Counted from the first letter of the stretch, positions 49,083-62,738 are shown. The stretch is 64,000 bases of DNA from Posidonia oceanica (GCA_037176725.1 JAZBRS010000035.1:50416001-50480000), one strand, 5' to 3'. The notes: generated by a model from the sequence alone, not told the origin. Program-made: numbers and translations.

Positions 49083-52000
49083 CAAGCGAAATAAAACATC
49101 GATAAAGCCATGCAGATGCAAAGGAGAAGAGCAAATCAAGTAAAGAGAGGTAAGCAGAGCATGTGCGAGAACAAACGCCGCTTAAAGACCACGCAATGTA
49201 GGTGTGAAGACCTACAAAAGGGAAAGGTAGCAAGTGGAGGGATTACCACTGTCATGTGACTGTTTCCCACCAAAGTGTCCCACGATATGTCTCGCACGCT
49301 ACCAAAAGCTCGCGATGCGATCGGATCGTGGAAAAGGGGAAAGAAAGTCCCAATTAGTAGTGAATCCAAGGGAAACTCGATCCAAAACACTGAGATTACG
49401 TGAAAAGAGGAGATAGAGTTGATAGATAGGAAGAGGGGGTCCTAATCTACATGCTCGACGAAATAGAAAGCAAAAACAATGCATGAAATGCAAATGATGT
49501 GCAAATGAATGCTGTGCAGGGGTTTAGGAGGACTTATCTTGGAGATCTGAAGCCTGATCTGAGAAATGCTTGGTCTATGTTGAAGTGCGCACCACCGGGG
49601 TCGTCCAGGTAGCTTGGTTGAGAAGATTCAGCGGCCCGATCAGAAGATATGCAGGCTTCATGGCAGAGGGGCCAGAACAAAGGAGAAGAATGGATCTAAG
49701 TGTAAAAGAGGTCCTAGGGAAGTGCAAAACAGGTTCTCTCACGTAAATAGGAGCTAGGAATGCTTAAGTGTGTGTAGGGATGCCAAATGCAAAGATGCAT
49801 GGGTGCAATGCATGCAAAAAAAATACAAAAAGGACTCAAGAATGACTTTTCAGAAAAGTTAGGGACCTATATGCAAGTTTTGAAAAAGTGGAGGGACCTA
49901 AATGCAAGAATTTTGAAAAGGTAGGGGCCTATATGCAAGGTTTTTGAAAACTTGAGGGTTTGAATGCAATTTAACAAAATGCAGGGTTTGAAATGCAATT
50001 TAATAAGGAAAAAATGCATTTAAATGGGTTTTGAAAACATGTGAAGGACTAACATGCAATTTTGAAACATGTAGGGGCCAAAATACAATTTTATAAGGTA
50101 AAATGTGGTTTTAAATGGTCTGTGAATGCAATTAGAGGACCTATGTGCAATTTTGAAATATACAGGGGCTAAAATGTAATTTTATAAGAAAAAATATGAT
50201 TTAAATGAGTTTTGAAAACATGTAGAGGACCTATGTGTAATTTTAAAATATGCAGGGTCTAAAATGCAATTTTATAAGGAAAAATGCTGAAAAATAGATG
50301 CTGTGCATGCAAATGAAGGACCTATGTGCAAAAATCAAAAAGCATGGGAGATATATGCAATGCAGTAAGAAAAAGATGGAAAATAAATGCTTTAATCAAT
50401 AGATCAGAAGACTAAAAAGTAAATAAAATAAAGAGGAGGGCTAAAATGCAATGTACTAAGGTAAAATCAGAGCATTAAATGAGATTAACAATCAAAGGAC
50501 CAATATGCAAAAATAAAAAGCCACAGGACTAAAGAATAAAGAGCATAAAACTTATTTGAACTACTACAGGACTAATAAATAAATAAAATAAACAGCAGGA
50601 CTAGAATTTAAATGACAGAAACTTAAATTGAATTGAAAAAGGACTAAAATGTAAATAAAATAAATAACTGGGCTGGAAGTAAAGAAAAGTAAATAAACTG
50701 TAACTGCAGAGGATCTAGATGTAAATAAAAATACATGTTGGGCTAGAAATAAATTAAAACTTAAAGAAAAACACAGCAGGAGGACTAGCATGCATTCAGA
50801 CAGATTTTTAGGTTTTTCATGCAATTTCATATGATTTAAATTCAAACTTAAATGATTCTTAAACGATGGCAGGACTGGAAAGTAATAAAATAAAAACATA
50901 AGCCAGAAATGCAATACATGGCAAAATATGCATGATAGAGGAAAATAAATGCACAGTAAAAACGCAGAGGAAATGGCCACTGTAGTAGATCGCTATCAGT
51001 GGCCAGAGAAGAGGAAGAGAGTTGCTGGTGAGGTGCCGAACGGCGGGTGGGGTGCTCCGGAGCTGCGCGGTGGCTGGAGCGACGCCGGCGGGTCGTGATG
51101 CAGTCTGAGGATGGCTGGAGAAGACGACGGAGCCTAATAGAGAAGGAAGAGGCTGACCGGAGGACTAGAGCATCGAGGGAGCGATCTGAGGGCATGGTTG
51201 TGCTCCTGGAGGTTGTGCGGTCTTCGAACGACGATCGGCGAGACGTTCTGCTAATCGGAGTGGCGAGACGAGCTTTGAGCTCGCCGGAGAAGAGGGTCAG
51301 CGGCGGTGCTGACTCGGCGAGAGAGGGAGTAGAACCCCTATCTGAGGGGTGGAAAAGCAAGAGGGGGAGAGAATTAGGCTACCGGAGAAGAAGGGTACCT
51401 GTTCCACTGGTTGAGAAGTCCCCCCGACGTGAGCTGATTCTGCAGATGTCGGCGAGGTTGGACTGGCAGCTGCGGGCGTCGCTGGTGGCTTGTGGATTTC
51501 TGGAACGACTCAGTGCAATCTTTCGGAGCTTGCTAAGTGCTTGGGGTGGAGCTTCGAAGATCGGCGGAAGAAATGGCTTCTTTGGGTTCAACCAAAGTCG
51601 CCTGAGGTGGGGAGAGCTGTATGCTGCCCTCTGGTTCAAGTGGAGGTCGCCGGTGGGCTTCTGGTTGCTTAGTGGAGGTGTAGGGATGCTCAGGTGGGTC
51701 TGAGGAGGCTTGGAGAAGGAGATTGCAGGCGGTGGATTTTCTGGCAGAAAGCTGGGTCAAGTGTTTGAAGTGGAGGGTTTGGTCTGTGGTGAGGATGAAG
51801 GTTGAAGCTCAAGTGGGTTGGAAAGCTGGTGTTCGGGTGAGTTGCTGGGTGGATTTTGGTAAGGTTTCGTGGGTTGTGCAGCTGGGAATTCTGGGAAGGG
51901 ATGATGTTGGGTTCTGTTATGGAAAATGGAAGTTACGGGGTGATTTCTGGGGTGGAAAGGATGAGGAATGGAGGGGCTGTGATGCTGGGATTCTAGGTGA

Positions 52001-54136
52001 GATTGGGGGAGGAATTGAGAGTGGTTTGTGGTCTGGAACAGGTGCTGGTTTCAGTGGAAAGGAGGAGAGGAAGAGGTCTGAATTTGCAGAGGAAGAGAGG
52101 GAGAATTGGGGGCTCTCAGGTGCTCTGGTGCTCTCTCTCTGGACGACGAAAAAAAGGTGTTAAGGGTGTTGAAGGAGGAGTGGAAAGGAGGCTTTATCAG
52201 GAGCTGCTGGAGGCTGAGCACGCTTGGGATTTTTGAATTCCCACCGGTGCGGGCTGCTACTGATGGAGACGAGCAGCCGACGAGGAGACGGGCAATTAAT
52301 GCCCCCTCGGAAGATCCGCTGAGAGTTGAGAGAGGAGGAGGGTGAGCTGTTGCTGAAGTGATCGAGAGGGAGAAGATTGAATTTGAAAGAAGAGGAGGGA
52401 AGGAAGTTGCGGGAAGAAGAAGAAGAAGTCTGAGGAAGAAGAGGAAGAAGGAGGGAAGAGGAGGAGGACTGTGGGCAGTGGGCCGGGCTTGCGGTGGAAA
52501 GGGAAGAAAGAAAAAAAGAAAAGAAGGAAGGAAGGAGGGGAGGGCTGCAGCTGGAATGGGTCGGACCAAGGAGAAAAAGAAAATAAAAAAGAAAGGAAGA
52601 AAGGAAGAAAAGAAAGGAAGAAGAGGAAGGAGAAAATTAAAACAAAATAAAATAAAAAAGATTTGAAAATGTTTTTAAGGTAGTTGTTTAAGTTAGGATT
52701 TTTTATTAGGTTTTTTAATGGTTGTTTTCAATTAGTTAATTAGGGTTAGGAAGAGTTTTAGCTTTGTCTTTTTAAGATTTTCTTTAAGTTTTCTTTTAAT
52801 TTGTTTTTTGATTTTGTTTTAAATGTTTGTTAAGTTTTTTAATTGTTTTTAGTTAAGTTTTTCTTGTTAAGTTGGGATTTTTGATTAGGTTTTTTAAAGA
52901 TTGTTTTTAAGTTAATTAGTTAGGAGGTGTTTTAGTTTTTGATTTTAGTCTTTTAGGGTTTTTTCTTAAGTCTTCTTTAAATTATATTTTTTTGATTTTG
53001 TTTGTTAAGTTCTTCTAATATATTATTTTTTATTTAGTTAGGTTTTCCTTGTTAAGTTCTTTCCCTTTTTCTTTTTAAGTTTTTAAGTTGTTTTAAAATT
53101 TTCTAATTGTTTCTTTTAGATTTGTTTAGTTAAGTTTTTTTTTCTTAATTAGTTGTCTTAGTGTTTTTAATTGTTTTCTTTCTTCTTAGGATTTGTTTTT
53201 TGATCATTTTTAATAGAGTTTTTACTTTTGGTTTGTTTTGAGGATATTTTGGTTTTTGCTTGATTTTATAGCATTTTCCTTTTGTTTGTTTTATATTTTT
53301 TAGATTGCATTCATGGTTTCCTTTTTTAGTTGGATTTAGTTAGATTTTTGTTTTTAATTGTTCGTTTAAGTTTTTAATTATTCCTTTTTAGGGTTTTGAT
53401 TTGTCTTTCTTTTGTTTTAGAGTTTTTAAAGGTTTTTTAAAGATTTAGTTGAAGGAAGGAAAAGAAAGAGAAAAACGAAGAAGAAAAGGGAGAAATGAAG
53501 GAGTGAAGAAGAAAGAGAGGAGTAGAAGGAAAATAAATATTAGAAAATCAAGGAATAAGCTAAAAATAAAATAAAAATACAAATAAAATGCAGAAGAGAT
53601 AGATGCACGATGTGGGCCCACAGCCAAGCAAGAAAAAGAGAGAGAAGGGAGTGAAAAGAAGGAGAATTAGAAGGAGAGAGAGAGGAGACTGAAAAGAATA
53701 ATCCAGGAGAGAGAAAAGAATAATTTGGATAAATGAAGGAGTTAGAGGTTTAGAAAAGAGGTGAAATTTGGGGAGTGTGTGGCCTAGGGTCTCTAGTGTT
53801 GGACCTAGAGTTTGGGTTTGGATTTTGGATGGTTTTGGAAGGGTTTTGAGGTATAGAAAATGGGTAGTTTTACCTAGGTTTTCTAGGGTTTTTGGGAGTG
53901 GTTTTGGTTTGAAATTTCTAGGAGTTTTTGGTGGGTTTGCTAAGTTAGGGATGGTGAGTTTTCCTATTGTTTTTGGGTAGTTTTTGGGCTTGGGAAAGGG
54001 GTGTGATTCTAGGTTAGGTTTGGGCTTGTTTTGAAGAGAAGGATGAAAAGGAATGTGTAGGTTTGGACCTAGATTTGGATTCAGAAGCCACCAGAAGATT
54101 CCAATTGATTCAGCCTGTCAAAATGGGGTGTCAACA

Positions 54137-54150
54137 GATGCCCCTCCCTG
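54137..54150 (-). other. Polypurine tract of element G
   Basis: The sense strand reads CAGGGAGGGGCATC directly before the LTR start. Confidence 0.82.
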
Positions 54151-55256
54151 AGCGAGGTCAAGCAAAGCAAGGCCGCTGCTCAGGGTTGACAAGACACCCC
54201 ATCTGACCGACGGGAGCAGAAGTTTGTTATTGGCATGAGTCATTTATTCAGCTGATGCACCAAAAGTCATGAGTCGTTGCTGTAATGCAGAATGCAAATG
54301 CAATGCATGCAAATGCAGAAGTTAGTACAGATGCTATTGATGATGCTGTGTAGATGACGCTGATGATGCTGATGATGCTGATGATGATGCATGAAGAGAT
54401 GCTATGCTGGTGTATGTGCGGATGCTGGTGCTAGTGCTTGCTATGCTACGAGTGCTAATGCTGATGCTGGTGCAGTGCGGTGTGATGCATCCTGAAGCAA
54501 GGGAAAGCAGAATGTGTGATGATGCAACGCGACAACTTGGCTGCTCGTCCAAGCTTGCGCAATAGGGGCTCTAGAAGGACCAACGCGCTTGCTGCTCGGG
54601 CAAGTTGGCTGCTAGTCTAGGGGAGGCCAGAGGGCCCTTGTCCGTTTGTGACAAGTGAAAATGAGCAGGAGCTCGTGAGGCTACGAGAGGGGGAAAGTGC
54701 TTACCTCTGGGCGAGGCAGCAAGCAGGCGAAAAAGGTAGGAAGGGGCAATGCAATGCAAGGGATGCCCTAGGCAATGCAAGAAGGTGAATGCAAATGTAG
54801 ATGAATGAATGTAGATGAATGCAAATGCAAATGGTATGCTTATGCTAAAGCTTACTGCGCTATACTCCTCTAGGGGAAAGCGGGATGGGGCATGCACACG
54901 AGAGAGGCAGAGAATGCAATGCAATGCAAGAGCTGAAAGTAAAGTGCTGCAAGTAAAGTGCTGAAAGGAAATTGCTGGAAGTATAGTGCTGAAAGTAAAG
55001 TGCCGAAAGGAAAGTGCTGGAAGTAAAGGCTGGAAAGGAAGTGCTGGAAGTAAAGTGCTGGAAGTAAAGTACTGGAAGTAAAGTGCTGCAAGGAAAGTGC
55101 TGAAAGTAAAGGCTGAAAGGAAAGTGCTGGAATGAAAGTGTTGAAAGTAAAGGCTGAAAGGAAAGCGCTGGAAGTAAAGTGCTAGATGTAAAGTGCTAGA
55201 AGTAAAGTGCTGGAAGGAAATGCTGAGAAGTAAAGGCTGAAAAGCAAAGGTGCTGG
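54151..55256 (-). repeat. 3' non-coding tail of element G with 14-bp array
   Basis: Contains a GAGTCATTT...ATGAGTC block near the purine tract (about 54236-54275), a GATGATGCT trinucleotide-like stretch (54330-54400), a hairpin CTTGG/CCAAG (about 54536-54553), and an array of GTGCTGGAAGTAAA (14 bp and 17-20 bp variants) at 54935-55240. The tail ends where H is inserted; GCTGG at 55252-55256 would be the target duplication. The 322-residue minus frame crossing 54571-55539 spans two elements and is not a gene. Confidence 0.75.
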
Positions 55257-55600
55257 TGTAGTAATCCCGGTGTTCAGATCGTCCATGCACACTGCCAAAA
55301 GCTCGCGTGCACCGATCAGAATCAGGCTCACTGTAAGCGGCTATGTCTGAGGAGGAAGGCTCAACTCGAAAACACTTGAAACAGAGGAGAAAAGATAAGA
55401 AAAGAAGAAGATAAGACAATTTAGAGTCGCCACCGTGTCTATTATTGGGAGACAAGGAAAACCGGGGTAATGCGTGAGTTAACACGCAAAATCGAGCAAA
55501 GGATGCAATGCAAAGCAATGCAAAGGAAAACAAATGCAAATGATATGACTCATGCCTAGGATAAGGGCAATATGGTCATTGCGGGCCAAAAGACTAGGCA

Positions 55601-55681
55601 AGAACTCCTGTTACGTATGGGGAAGGTGTTAGGCACCCCCGACATGCCCGAGAATTGGTCTTTCTAGGCTTACGCTCGCAT
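55601..55681 (-). other. Conserved LTR core block, LTR H
   Basis: Plus strand GGGGAAGGTGTTAGGCACCC with the hairpin intact. About 345 bp from the LTR end. Confidence 0.72.
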
Positions 55682-55949
55682 ACGCAGGGAAATGCAGGTT
55701 TGAATGCCTAAGTGCCAATGAATGCCTAAATGGATGCTCATAGGTGTGCTCTAAGTGGTGGAATGCAATGTAAGGAAATAAACGTGCAGTCTAAGTGCTC
55801 AGCAACGCTGTCTGTGTTCCGAACCGGTCAAAACCTGGCTCGTGAGAACTCCAGGCAGTAAGCATCACTACCCTATATGCAAATGCAAGCGGAAAAGCAA
55901 AACAGCGGTAAAACCAAGCAATGCGGGCAACATGCTAGAGAAAACAGCA

Positions 55950-56272
55950 TAAAATACGCAAAACAATGCGAGAAGTGGGAGCGACACGTGAAACGGTGCA
56001 AGAAAACAAGATCGACATGCAAAACGGTGCAAGAAAACAAAGCTAGCATGTAGAACGGTGCAAAAAACAAAGCCAGCATGCAAAACGGTGCAAGAAACAG
56101 AAGCGGCATGTGAAACGGTGCGAGAAAACAAGATTGACACGCAAAATGGTGCGAGAAACAAAGCCAGCATGCAAAACGGTGGAGAAAACAAGATTGGCAC
56201 GCAAAACGATGTGAGAAACAAAGTAGACACGCGAAATGGTGCGAAAAGCGAAGCGGGCACCCGAAACAGTGC
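55950..56272 (-). repeat. 30-bp tandem repeats in LTR H
   Basis: Copies of CATGCAAAACGGTGCAAGAA with spacing about 30 bp, the same family as A, B and G. Long minus-strand frames over it (to 274 residues, Cys/Phe/Leu-rich) are produced by the period. Confidence 0.8.
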
Positions 56273-59200
56273 CAAAGCAAGCGAAACAAAACATCGACAA
56301 AGCCATGCAGATGCAGATGCAAAGAGGAAGAGCAAGAGAAGCAAAAGGGAGGCAAACGATACAAGTGTAAGAACAAGCGCTGCTTAAAGACCAGGCAATG
56401 TAGGTGTGAAGACCTACAAAGGAGAAAGGATGCAAGTGGAGGGATCACCACTGTCTTGTGACTGTTTCCCACCAAAGTGTCCCACGATATGTCTCGCACG
56501 CTGCTAAAAGCTCGCGATGCGATCGGATCATGGAAAAGGGAGAAGAAAGTCGCAATTAGTAGTAAATCTAGGGAAAAACTCAACCCAAAGTTACCAAGAG
56601 TATGCAGAAAGAGGAGACAGAGTTGATAGATAAGAAGAGGAGATCCTAATCTACATGCTCGAGGAAACAAAAAGCAAAAATGATGCATGCAATGCAAATG
56701 ATGTGCAAATGTATGCTATGCAGGGGTTCAGATGGACTTACCTTGAAATCTGAAGCCTGATCTGAAAAATGTTTGGTCCATGTGGAGGAGTGCTCCGCCG
56801 AGGTTGTCTAGGTAACTTGGTTGAGAAGATCCGGCCGCCAGATCATAAGATATGCTGGCTTCAAGGCAGAGGGGCCAGAACAGGGGAGAAGAATGGATCT
56901 AAGTGTAAAGGAGGTCCTAGGGGTGTGCAAAACAGGTCCTCCCATGTAAATGGGAGCTAAGTGTGCTTGAGTGTGTGCAAGGATGCCAAATGCAAAGATG
57001 CATGGGTGCAAATGCATGCAGGAATGCAAGAAAGGACTTAAGAATAATTTTTCAGAAAACTTAGGGACCTGTATGCAATTTTTGAAAAAGTGGAGGACCT
57101 AAATGCAAGAATTTTGAAAAGTTAGGGACTTATATGCAAGATTTTTGAAAATTTGGGGGTCAAAGTGCAATTTCACAAAATACAGGGTTTAAAATGCAAT
57201 TTAATAAGGTAAAACACGCATTTGAATAAGTTTTGAAATCATGTGAAGGACTTACATGCAATTTTGAAACATGCAAGGGTTGAAATGCAATTTTGTAAGG
57301 TAAAAAGCAGAAAAAATGGGTTCTATGAATTAAACAGAGGACCTATGTGCAATTTTTAAATATGCAGGGTCTAAAATGCAATTTTATAAGCAAAAGTGTT
57401 GAAAAACAGATGCTGTGCATGCAAATGGAGGACCTATGTGCAAAAATCAGAAAGCATGGGAGAAAAATGCAATGTAGTAAGAAAAGATGAAAAATAAATG
57501 CTTTGATTAACAGATCAGAGGATCGAAAGGCAAATAAAGAAAAAGACAGGATTAAAATGCAATTTACTAAGGTAAAATCAGAGTATTAAATGAGATTAAC
57601 AACCAAAAGACTGGAATGCAAAAATAAAAAGCAACAAGACTAGAAAATAAAGAGCAGAAACTTAAATGAATTGTAAATGGACTAGAATGTAAATAAAATA
57701 AATAACTAGGCTGAATGTAAAGAAAAATAAATAAACTGTAACAGCAGACGATTGGAAAGCAATTAAAAAAATATGCAGGGCCTGAACTAAAAATAAAACT
57801 CAAAGGAAAACACAGTAGGAGGACCAACATGCAGTTAAACAGTTTTTTAGTTTTTTCATGCAATTTCATATGATTTAAATTCAAACTTAAATGAATCTTA
57901 AACGATGGCAGGACTGGAAAGCAATAAAATAAAAACAAAAGGTGAAAATGCAATATATGGTAAAATTAGCTTATTAAGATGAAATAAAGGAACAGTAAAA
58001 ACACAGAACGATGGCCACTGTAGCAGATCACTACCAATGGCCGAGGACGGTGGAGGAGGGCTGCTCAAGCGACGCTGAGCAGCTGGCGGCATTCACCGGA
58101 GACAGGCGGAGATCGGAGCGGCGTTAGCAAGCCATGGCATGGTCTAGAGATGACCGGAGATGGCGATGGAGGACTGCAGACCTACTCGGAGGCAGAGCAG
58201 ACGATCGGTGCGTCGAGGAAGCAGTCTGAGGGCATGGTTGTGCTCCTGGAGGCCGTGCGGACCTCGGGCGATCAATGGAGCGGAGTTCTGCTGCTGGAAC
58301 GGCAATCCGAGCTCAGAGTTCGCTAGAGAAGAAGAGGTCAACGGCGGTGCTGACTTCGACGCAGAGGGAGGGAAACCCTGGTCTAAAGGCCGGAAAAGCA
58401 AGAGGGAGAGAGAGCTAGCCTAGGGATGAAGAAGATTACCTATTTCTGTGGCTGAGAAGTCCTCCCGACGTCGGTTGGTTTTGCAGAAGGCGGTGAGCTT
58501 GGTCCGGCTACTACAGACGTCATCGATGGGTTGCGATCGTCCGGATCTGCTCAGTGCGATCATCCGGAGCTTCCTGGGCGGTTGGAACGGAGCTTCGACG
58601 ACCGGCGCGATAAATGGGTTCAGTGGGTGCTCTGCAGGTCACCGGAGGTGGGGAAGGGTGTCCACTGCTCTCTAGCTCAATTGGAAGGTGTCGGTGACTT
58701 GCTGGAGGTTGGGTGAAGGTTCCTACATGATAGGAAGGGCCGGTTGAGGGCTGGAGAGGGAGATTGGGATTGGTCGGATTTTCTGGCAGAATTGGTTGCA
58801 GGTGTTTGAAGTGGGGGGCTTCAGTTGTGGTGGGGGTGAAGGCTGAAGGCTTGGTGTTCTGAGAAGGTGATGTTCAGGGGAGTTGGATGCTGGAGTTTAG
58901 GTCGATTTCGGTGGGCAGTGTGGTTGGAATTTCAGGGGGAGTGATGATGGGTTGCTGTGGTGAAAAATGGAAGTGTCGGGATAATTTCTGGGGTGGATTG
59001 GCTATGGAATGGAGGGGCTGGATTGCTGGAGTTCTGGGTGAGATTGGGGGAGGAATTGGGAGTGATCTGCTAGGAGTTGGAGGCTGGTTTCAGGTGGAAA
59101 GGAAGGAGGAGGAAAGTTGCTGAATTTGCAGAGGAAGAAGGAGAGGATTGGGTGGCTCTCGGGTGCTCTGGACGCTCTCTCTCTCAGGACGACAAAAGGC

Positions 59201-61167
59201 AGTGAAGGAGGAGTGGAGTGGAGGTTTTAACAGGGGTTGCCGATTGAAAGAGTGCGCAGTGGATTTGAATCCACCGACGCGGGCTGCAGCTTGCAGAGGG
59301 AGGACGACCGGAGGCGACAGGCAATTAATGCCCCCCCGAGAGATCTGTTGAGAGCTGAGAGAGGAGGAGGTGAGCTGGAGCTGATTGGACAGAGGGGGAA
59401 GGAGGAAATTGAATTTGAAGAGGAGGAGGGAGATGCTGGCGCGGGAGAAGAACTGAGGAAGAAGAAGAAGAAGAAGAGGAATGAGGGAAGAAGGGGCGGT
59501 GTTGTGGGCCAGGCCTGCACGCAGAGGAAAAGAAAAAATAAAAGAAAGAAAGAAAAGAAGGAAGGGGGGAGAGAAGGCCAGCTGGGCCGGACCAGAAAAA
59601 AAAGAAAGGAAAAATAAAACGGAAAGAGGAAGAAAGAAAGAAAGGAAGAAGAAGAAAGAGAAGAAAATTAAAATGGAAATAAAAAAAAGAAAAGATTTGA
59701 AAATGTTTTTAGAGTAGTTGTGTTTAAGTTAGGATTTTTTATTAGATTTTTAATGATTGTTTTTAATTAGTTAATTAGGATTAGAAAGAGTTTTAGTTTT
59801 GATTTAAGTTTTTAGGATTTTTGTTAAGTCTTCTTTAATTTGTTTTCTTGATTTTGTTTTTAAATTTTTGTTAAATTTTTTTTTAATTGCTTTTAGTTAA
59901 GTTCTTCTTGTTAGGTTGGGATTTTTAGTTAGGATTTTTTAATGGGTTACTTTTTAATTAGTTAGGATGAGTTTTGGTTTTTAGATTTTAGTCTTTTCTT
60001 AAGTCTTCTTTGATTTGTTTTTAATTTTGTTTGTTAAGTTTTTTTAATATTTTTTAGTTAAGTCTTTCTTGTTAAGTTTTTAATTAAGTGTTTTTTTTAA
60101 ATTTTTGATTGTTTCTTTTCTTCTTTTTAAATAAGTTTTTAAATTGTTCCTTTTAGATTTGTTTAGTTAGGTTTTTTCCCTTAATTAGTTGTCTTAGTGT
60201 TCTTAATTTTTTTTTCTTTTTAGGATTTATTTTTTGATTATCTTTAGTAGGGTTTTTACTTTTGCTTTGTTTTGATTATTTTTTGGTTTTTGCTTGATTT
60301 TATAGCATTTCCTTTTGTTTGTTTTGCATTTTTTAGATTGCATTCTTAGTTTTTAGTTTTAGTTAGACTTAGTTAGGTTTTTGTTTTTAATTATTTGTTT
60401 AATGTTTTTAATTATTTCTTCTTAGGATTTTGATATGTTTTTCTTTTGTTTTAGAGTTTTAAAGGTTTTTTAAGGGTTTTTTAGAGATTTAGTGGAAGAA
60501 AGGAAAGGAAAGGGAAAAGGAAAAAGAAAAGGAAGAAAGAAGGAGTAAAGAGGGAAGAGAGGAGTTGAAGGAAAATAGATATTAGAAAATCAAGAAATAA
60601 GCTAAAAATAAAATAAAAATATAAATAAAATGCAGAATAGATAAATGCACATGGTGGGCCCACAGCTAGGCAAGAAGAAGAGAGAGAAGGGAGTGAAAAG
60701 AAGGAGAATAACCAGGAGAGAGTGAGGAGAAAAATCCAAGAGAGAGAAAAGGATAATTTGAAGAAATGAAGGGGTTAGATGTTTAGAAAAGAGGTGAAAT
60801 TTGGGGAGTGTGTAGCCTAGGGTCTCTAGTTGGACCTAGGGTTTGGGTTTGGATTTTGGAAGGTTTTGGAAGGGTTTTGGGGTGTAGAGAAAGGGTAGTT
60901 TTACCTAGGTTTTCTAGGGTTTTTGGGAGTGGTTTTGGTTTGAAATTTCTAGGAGTTTTTGGTGGGTTTGCTAAGTTAGGGATGGTGAGTTTTCCTATTG
61001 TTTTTGGGTAGTTTTTGGGCTTGGGAAAGGGGTGTGATTCTAGGTTAGGTTTGGGCTTGTTTTGAAGAGAAGGATGAAAAGGAATGTGTAGGTTTGAACC
61101 TAGATTTGGATCCAGAAGCCACCAGAAGATTCCAATTGATTCAGCTTGTCAAAATGGGGTGTCAACA

Positions 61168-61181
61168 GATGCCCCTTCCTG
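61168..61181 (-). other. Polypurine tract of element H
   Basis: The sense strand reads CAGGAAGGGGCATC, one base different from D, F and G, directly before the LTR start. Confidence 0.8.
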
Positions 61182-61703
61182 AGTGAGGTCAAGCGAAGCG
61201 AGGCCGCTGCTCAGGGTTGACAAGACACCCCATCTGACCGATGGGAGTAGAAGTTTGCTATTGGCGGGAGTTACTTATTCGATGGATGCACCGAAAGTCG
61301 TAGCTCGTTGCCGCAGTGCAAAGTGCAGGTGCAGATAGATGAGATGCAATGTATGCAATGCATGCTAATGCAAATGCAATGCAAATGTTAGTGCAAAAGT
61401 TAGTACAGATTGAATGTTGATGTGGTACAAGATGATGATGATGTTGGACTAGTATGTAGTGCTAGAAAAGAAAGTGCTAAGATGATGCAAAAGAAGAATG
61501 CTAAAAGAGAAATGCGATGTAGCGCAAAGACCTAGCAAGCAGGCCAAACTTGCGCGACAGGGCAAGAAAGAAAAGTGCAGCTTGTCTCCGCCCGGGGAGC
61601 AAGCTAGCAAAAAGGAGCACGAGGGGAGAGGGGCCGACTCTCCTATCACAAGGGGATGCAGGACTTTGTCTTCCTGGGACAAAGTCACGCGAAGAGGGTG
61701 ATA
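61182..61703 (-). other. 3' non-coding region of H next to the purine tract
   Basis: Holds the subterminal block shared with D, F and G (about 61262-61312), words of ATGCAATGCATGC type (61330-61400), a short GATGATGATG run, and GCTTGTCTCCGCCCGGGGAGCAAGC (about 61579-61603), a hairpin of the F type. No coding sequence. Confidence 0.55.
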
Positions 61704-62725
61704 AGATGTCAGACTTATCGGTCGGATAGTTTACGAACCTATCAACCGGAAGCAATAGTTTACGGACCTATCAACTGGAAGCGATAGTTTACGATCCTAT
61801 CAATCGGAGGGTGCAATTGTGAGTGATAGTTACTAGATATCAGCCGTAAAACATGATTGTGCAGGATAGTTTATGGTCTTATCAACTGGGAGCGATAGTT
61901 TACGGGCCTATCAACCGGGAGCGATAGTTTACGGACCTATCAATCGGGAGCGATAGTTTACGGTCCTATCAACCGGAAGCACAATCCATGAGTGATAGTT
62001 ACTGGTTATCAGCCGTATAACGCAAATGTCAGAGAATGATAGTTTACGGTCCTATCAACCGGAAGCGATAGTTTACGGGCCTATCAACCGGAAGCGATAG
62101 TTTACGGTCCTATCAACCGGAAAGGGCATTTGTGAGTGATAGTTACTAGATATCAGCCATATAACATGATTGGCGCAGCGATAGTTTACGGTCCTAACAA
62201 CCGGAAGCGATAGTTTACGGACCTATCAACCGGGAGCGATAGTTTACAGGCTTATCAACCGGGAGCGATAGTTTACGGTCCTATCAACCGGGAGCGATAG
62301 TTTACGGTTCTATCAACCAGAAAGCACAATCATGAGGGATAGGTACTGGTTATTAGCCGTATAATGCAATTGCAGGAGATAGTTTACGGTCCTATCAACC
62401 GAAAGCGATAGTTTACGAGCCTATCAACCGGGAGCGATAGTTTACGGGCCTATCAACCGGAAGCGATAGTTTACGGTCCTATCAACCGGAAAGAGCAATT
62501 GCAAGGGATAGTTACTGGATATTAGCCGTATAACGTAATCACAAGTGATAGTTTTGGATATCAGCCAAGGATGAGTTTTGGATCATCAGCCAGAGAATGA
62601 TAGTTTACGGTCCTATCAACCAGAAGATGCAATTACGAGGGATAGTTACTGGATGTCAGCCGTACAACACAACTGCGGGATAGTTTTGGATATCAGCCCA
62701 AGATGATAGTTTACGGTCCTATCAA
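61704..62725 (-). repeat. 29-bp hairpin tandem array, 3' region of element H
   Basis: Many units GATAGTTTACGGTCCTATCA + ACCGGAAGC (29 bp), with stem GATAG/CTATC and a loop that varies at one or two bases (GGTC, GGAC, GGGC). Every three to five units a longer variant with GATAGTTACTGGATATCAGC is inserted, giving a second-order pattern of about 130-180 bp. Confidence 0.88.
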
Positions 62726-62738
62726 CCGGAAAGAGCAG

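Larger units (their letters stand above)
48126..54136 (-). repeat. 3' LTR of element G (6011 bp)
   Basis: The sense strand begins TGTTGACACCCC (54136) and ends ...ATTACTACA (48126). Zones in plus coordinates: primer-site-like motif (48293-48301), core block (48470-48547), 30-bp repeats (48823-49082), hairpin GTAGGT/ACCTAC (49199-49216), A-rich zone with ATGCAATTTT words (49840-50960), GC-rich zone (50985-51760), purine-rich (52370-52640), T-rich (52660-53430), second purine-rich (53440-53740), G/T-rich end (53760-54136). Confidence 0.9.
48126..55256 (-). mobile_element. Element G: 3' LTR and 3' non-coding tail
   Basis: A complete LTR (54136 to 48126), a purine tract and 1.1 kb of 3' non-coding region, cut at 55256 by element H. 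It is inserted into the gag-pol of F; GTATG at 48121-48125 would be one copy of its target duplication. The coding part should lie beyond element H, right of the window. The LTR is very close to LTR H, with only scattered differences over the last 350 bp. Confidence 0.87.
55257..61167 (-). repeat. 3' LTR of element H (5911 bp)
   Basis: The sense strand begins TGTTGACACCCC (61167) and ends ...ATTACTACA (55257). Zones as in LTR G: primer-site-like motif (55424-55432), core block (55601-55681), 30-bp repeats (55950-56272), hairpin block (56400-56417), A-rich (57040-58000), GC-rich (58010-59350), purine-rich (59380-59700), T-rich (59700-60480), second purine-rich (60490-60760), G/T-rich end. Confidence 0.9.

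Noticed and set aside
51047..51703. Plus-strand frames in the GC-rich LTR zones (51047-51703, 21934-22435, 58160-58423)
   Set aside because: They run against the element's sense strand, have no recognised motif, and differ in frame and length among LTRs G, B and H.
54571..55539. A 322-codon minus-strand frame
   Set aside because: It crosses the junction between element G and LTR H and a 14-bp array. No family motif; composition-driven.
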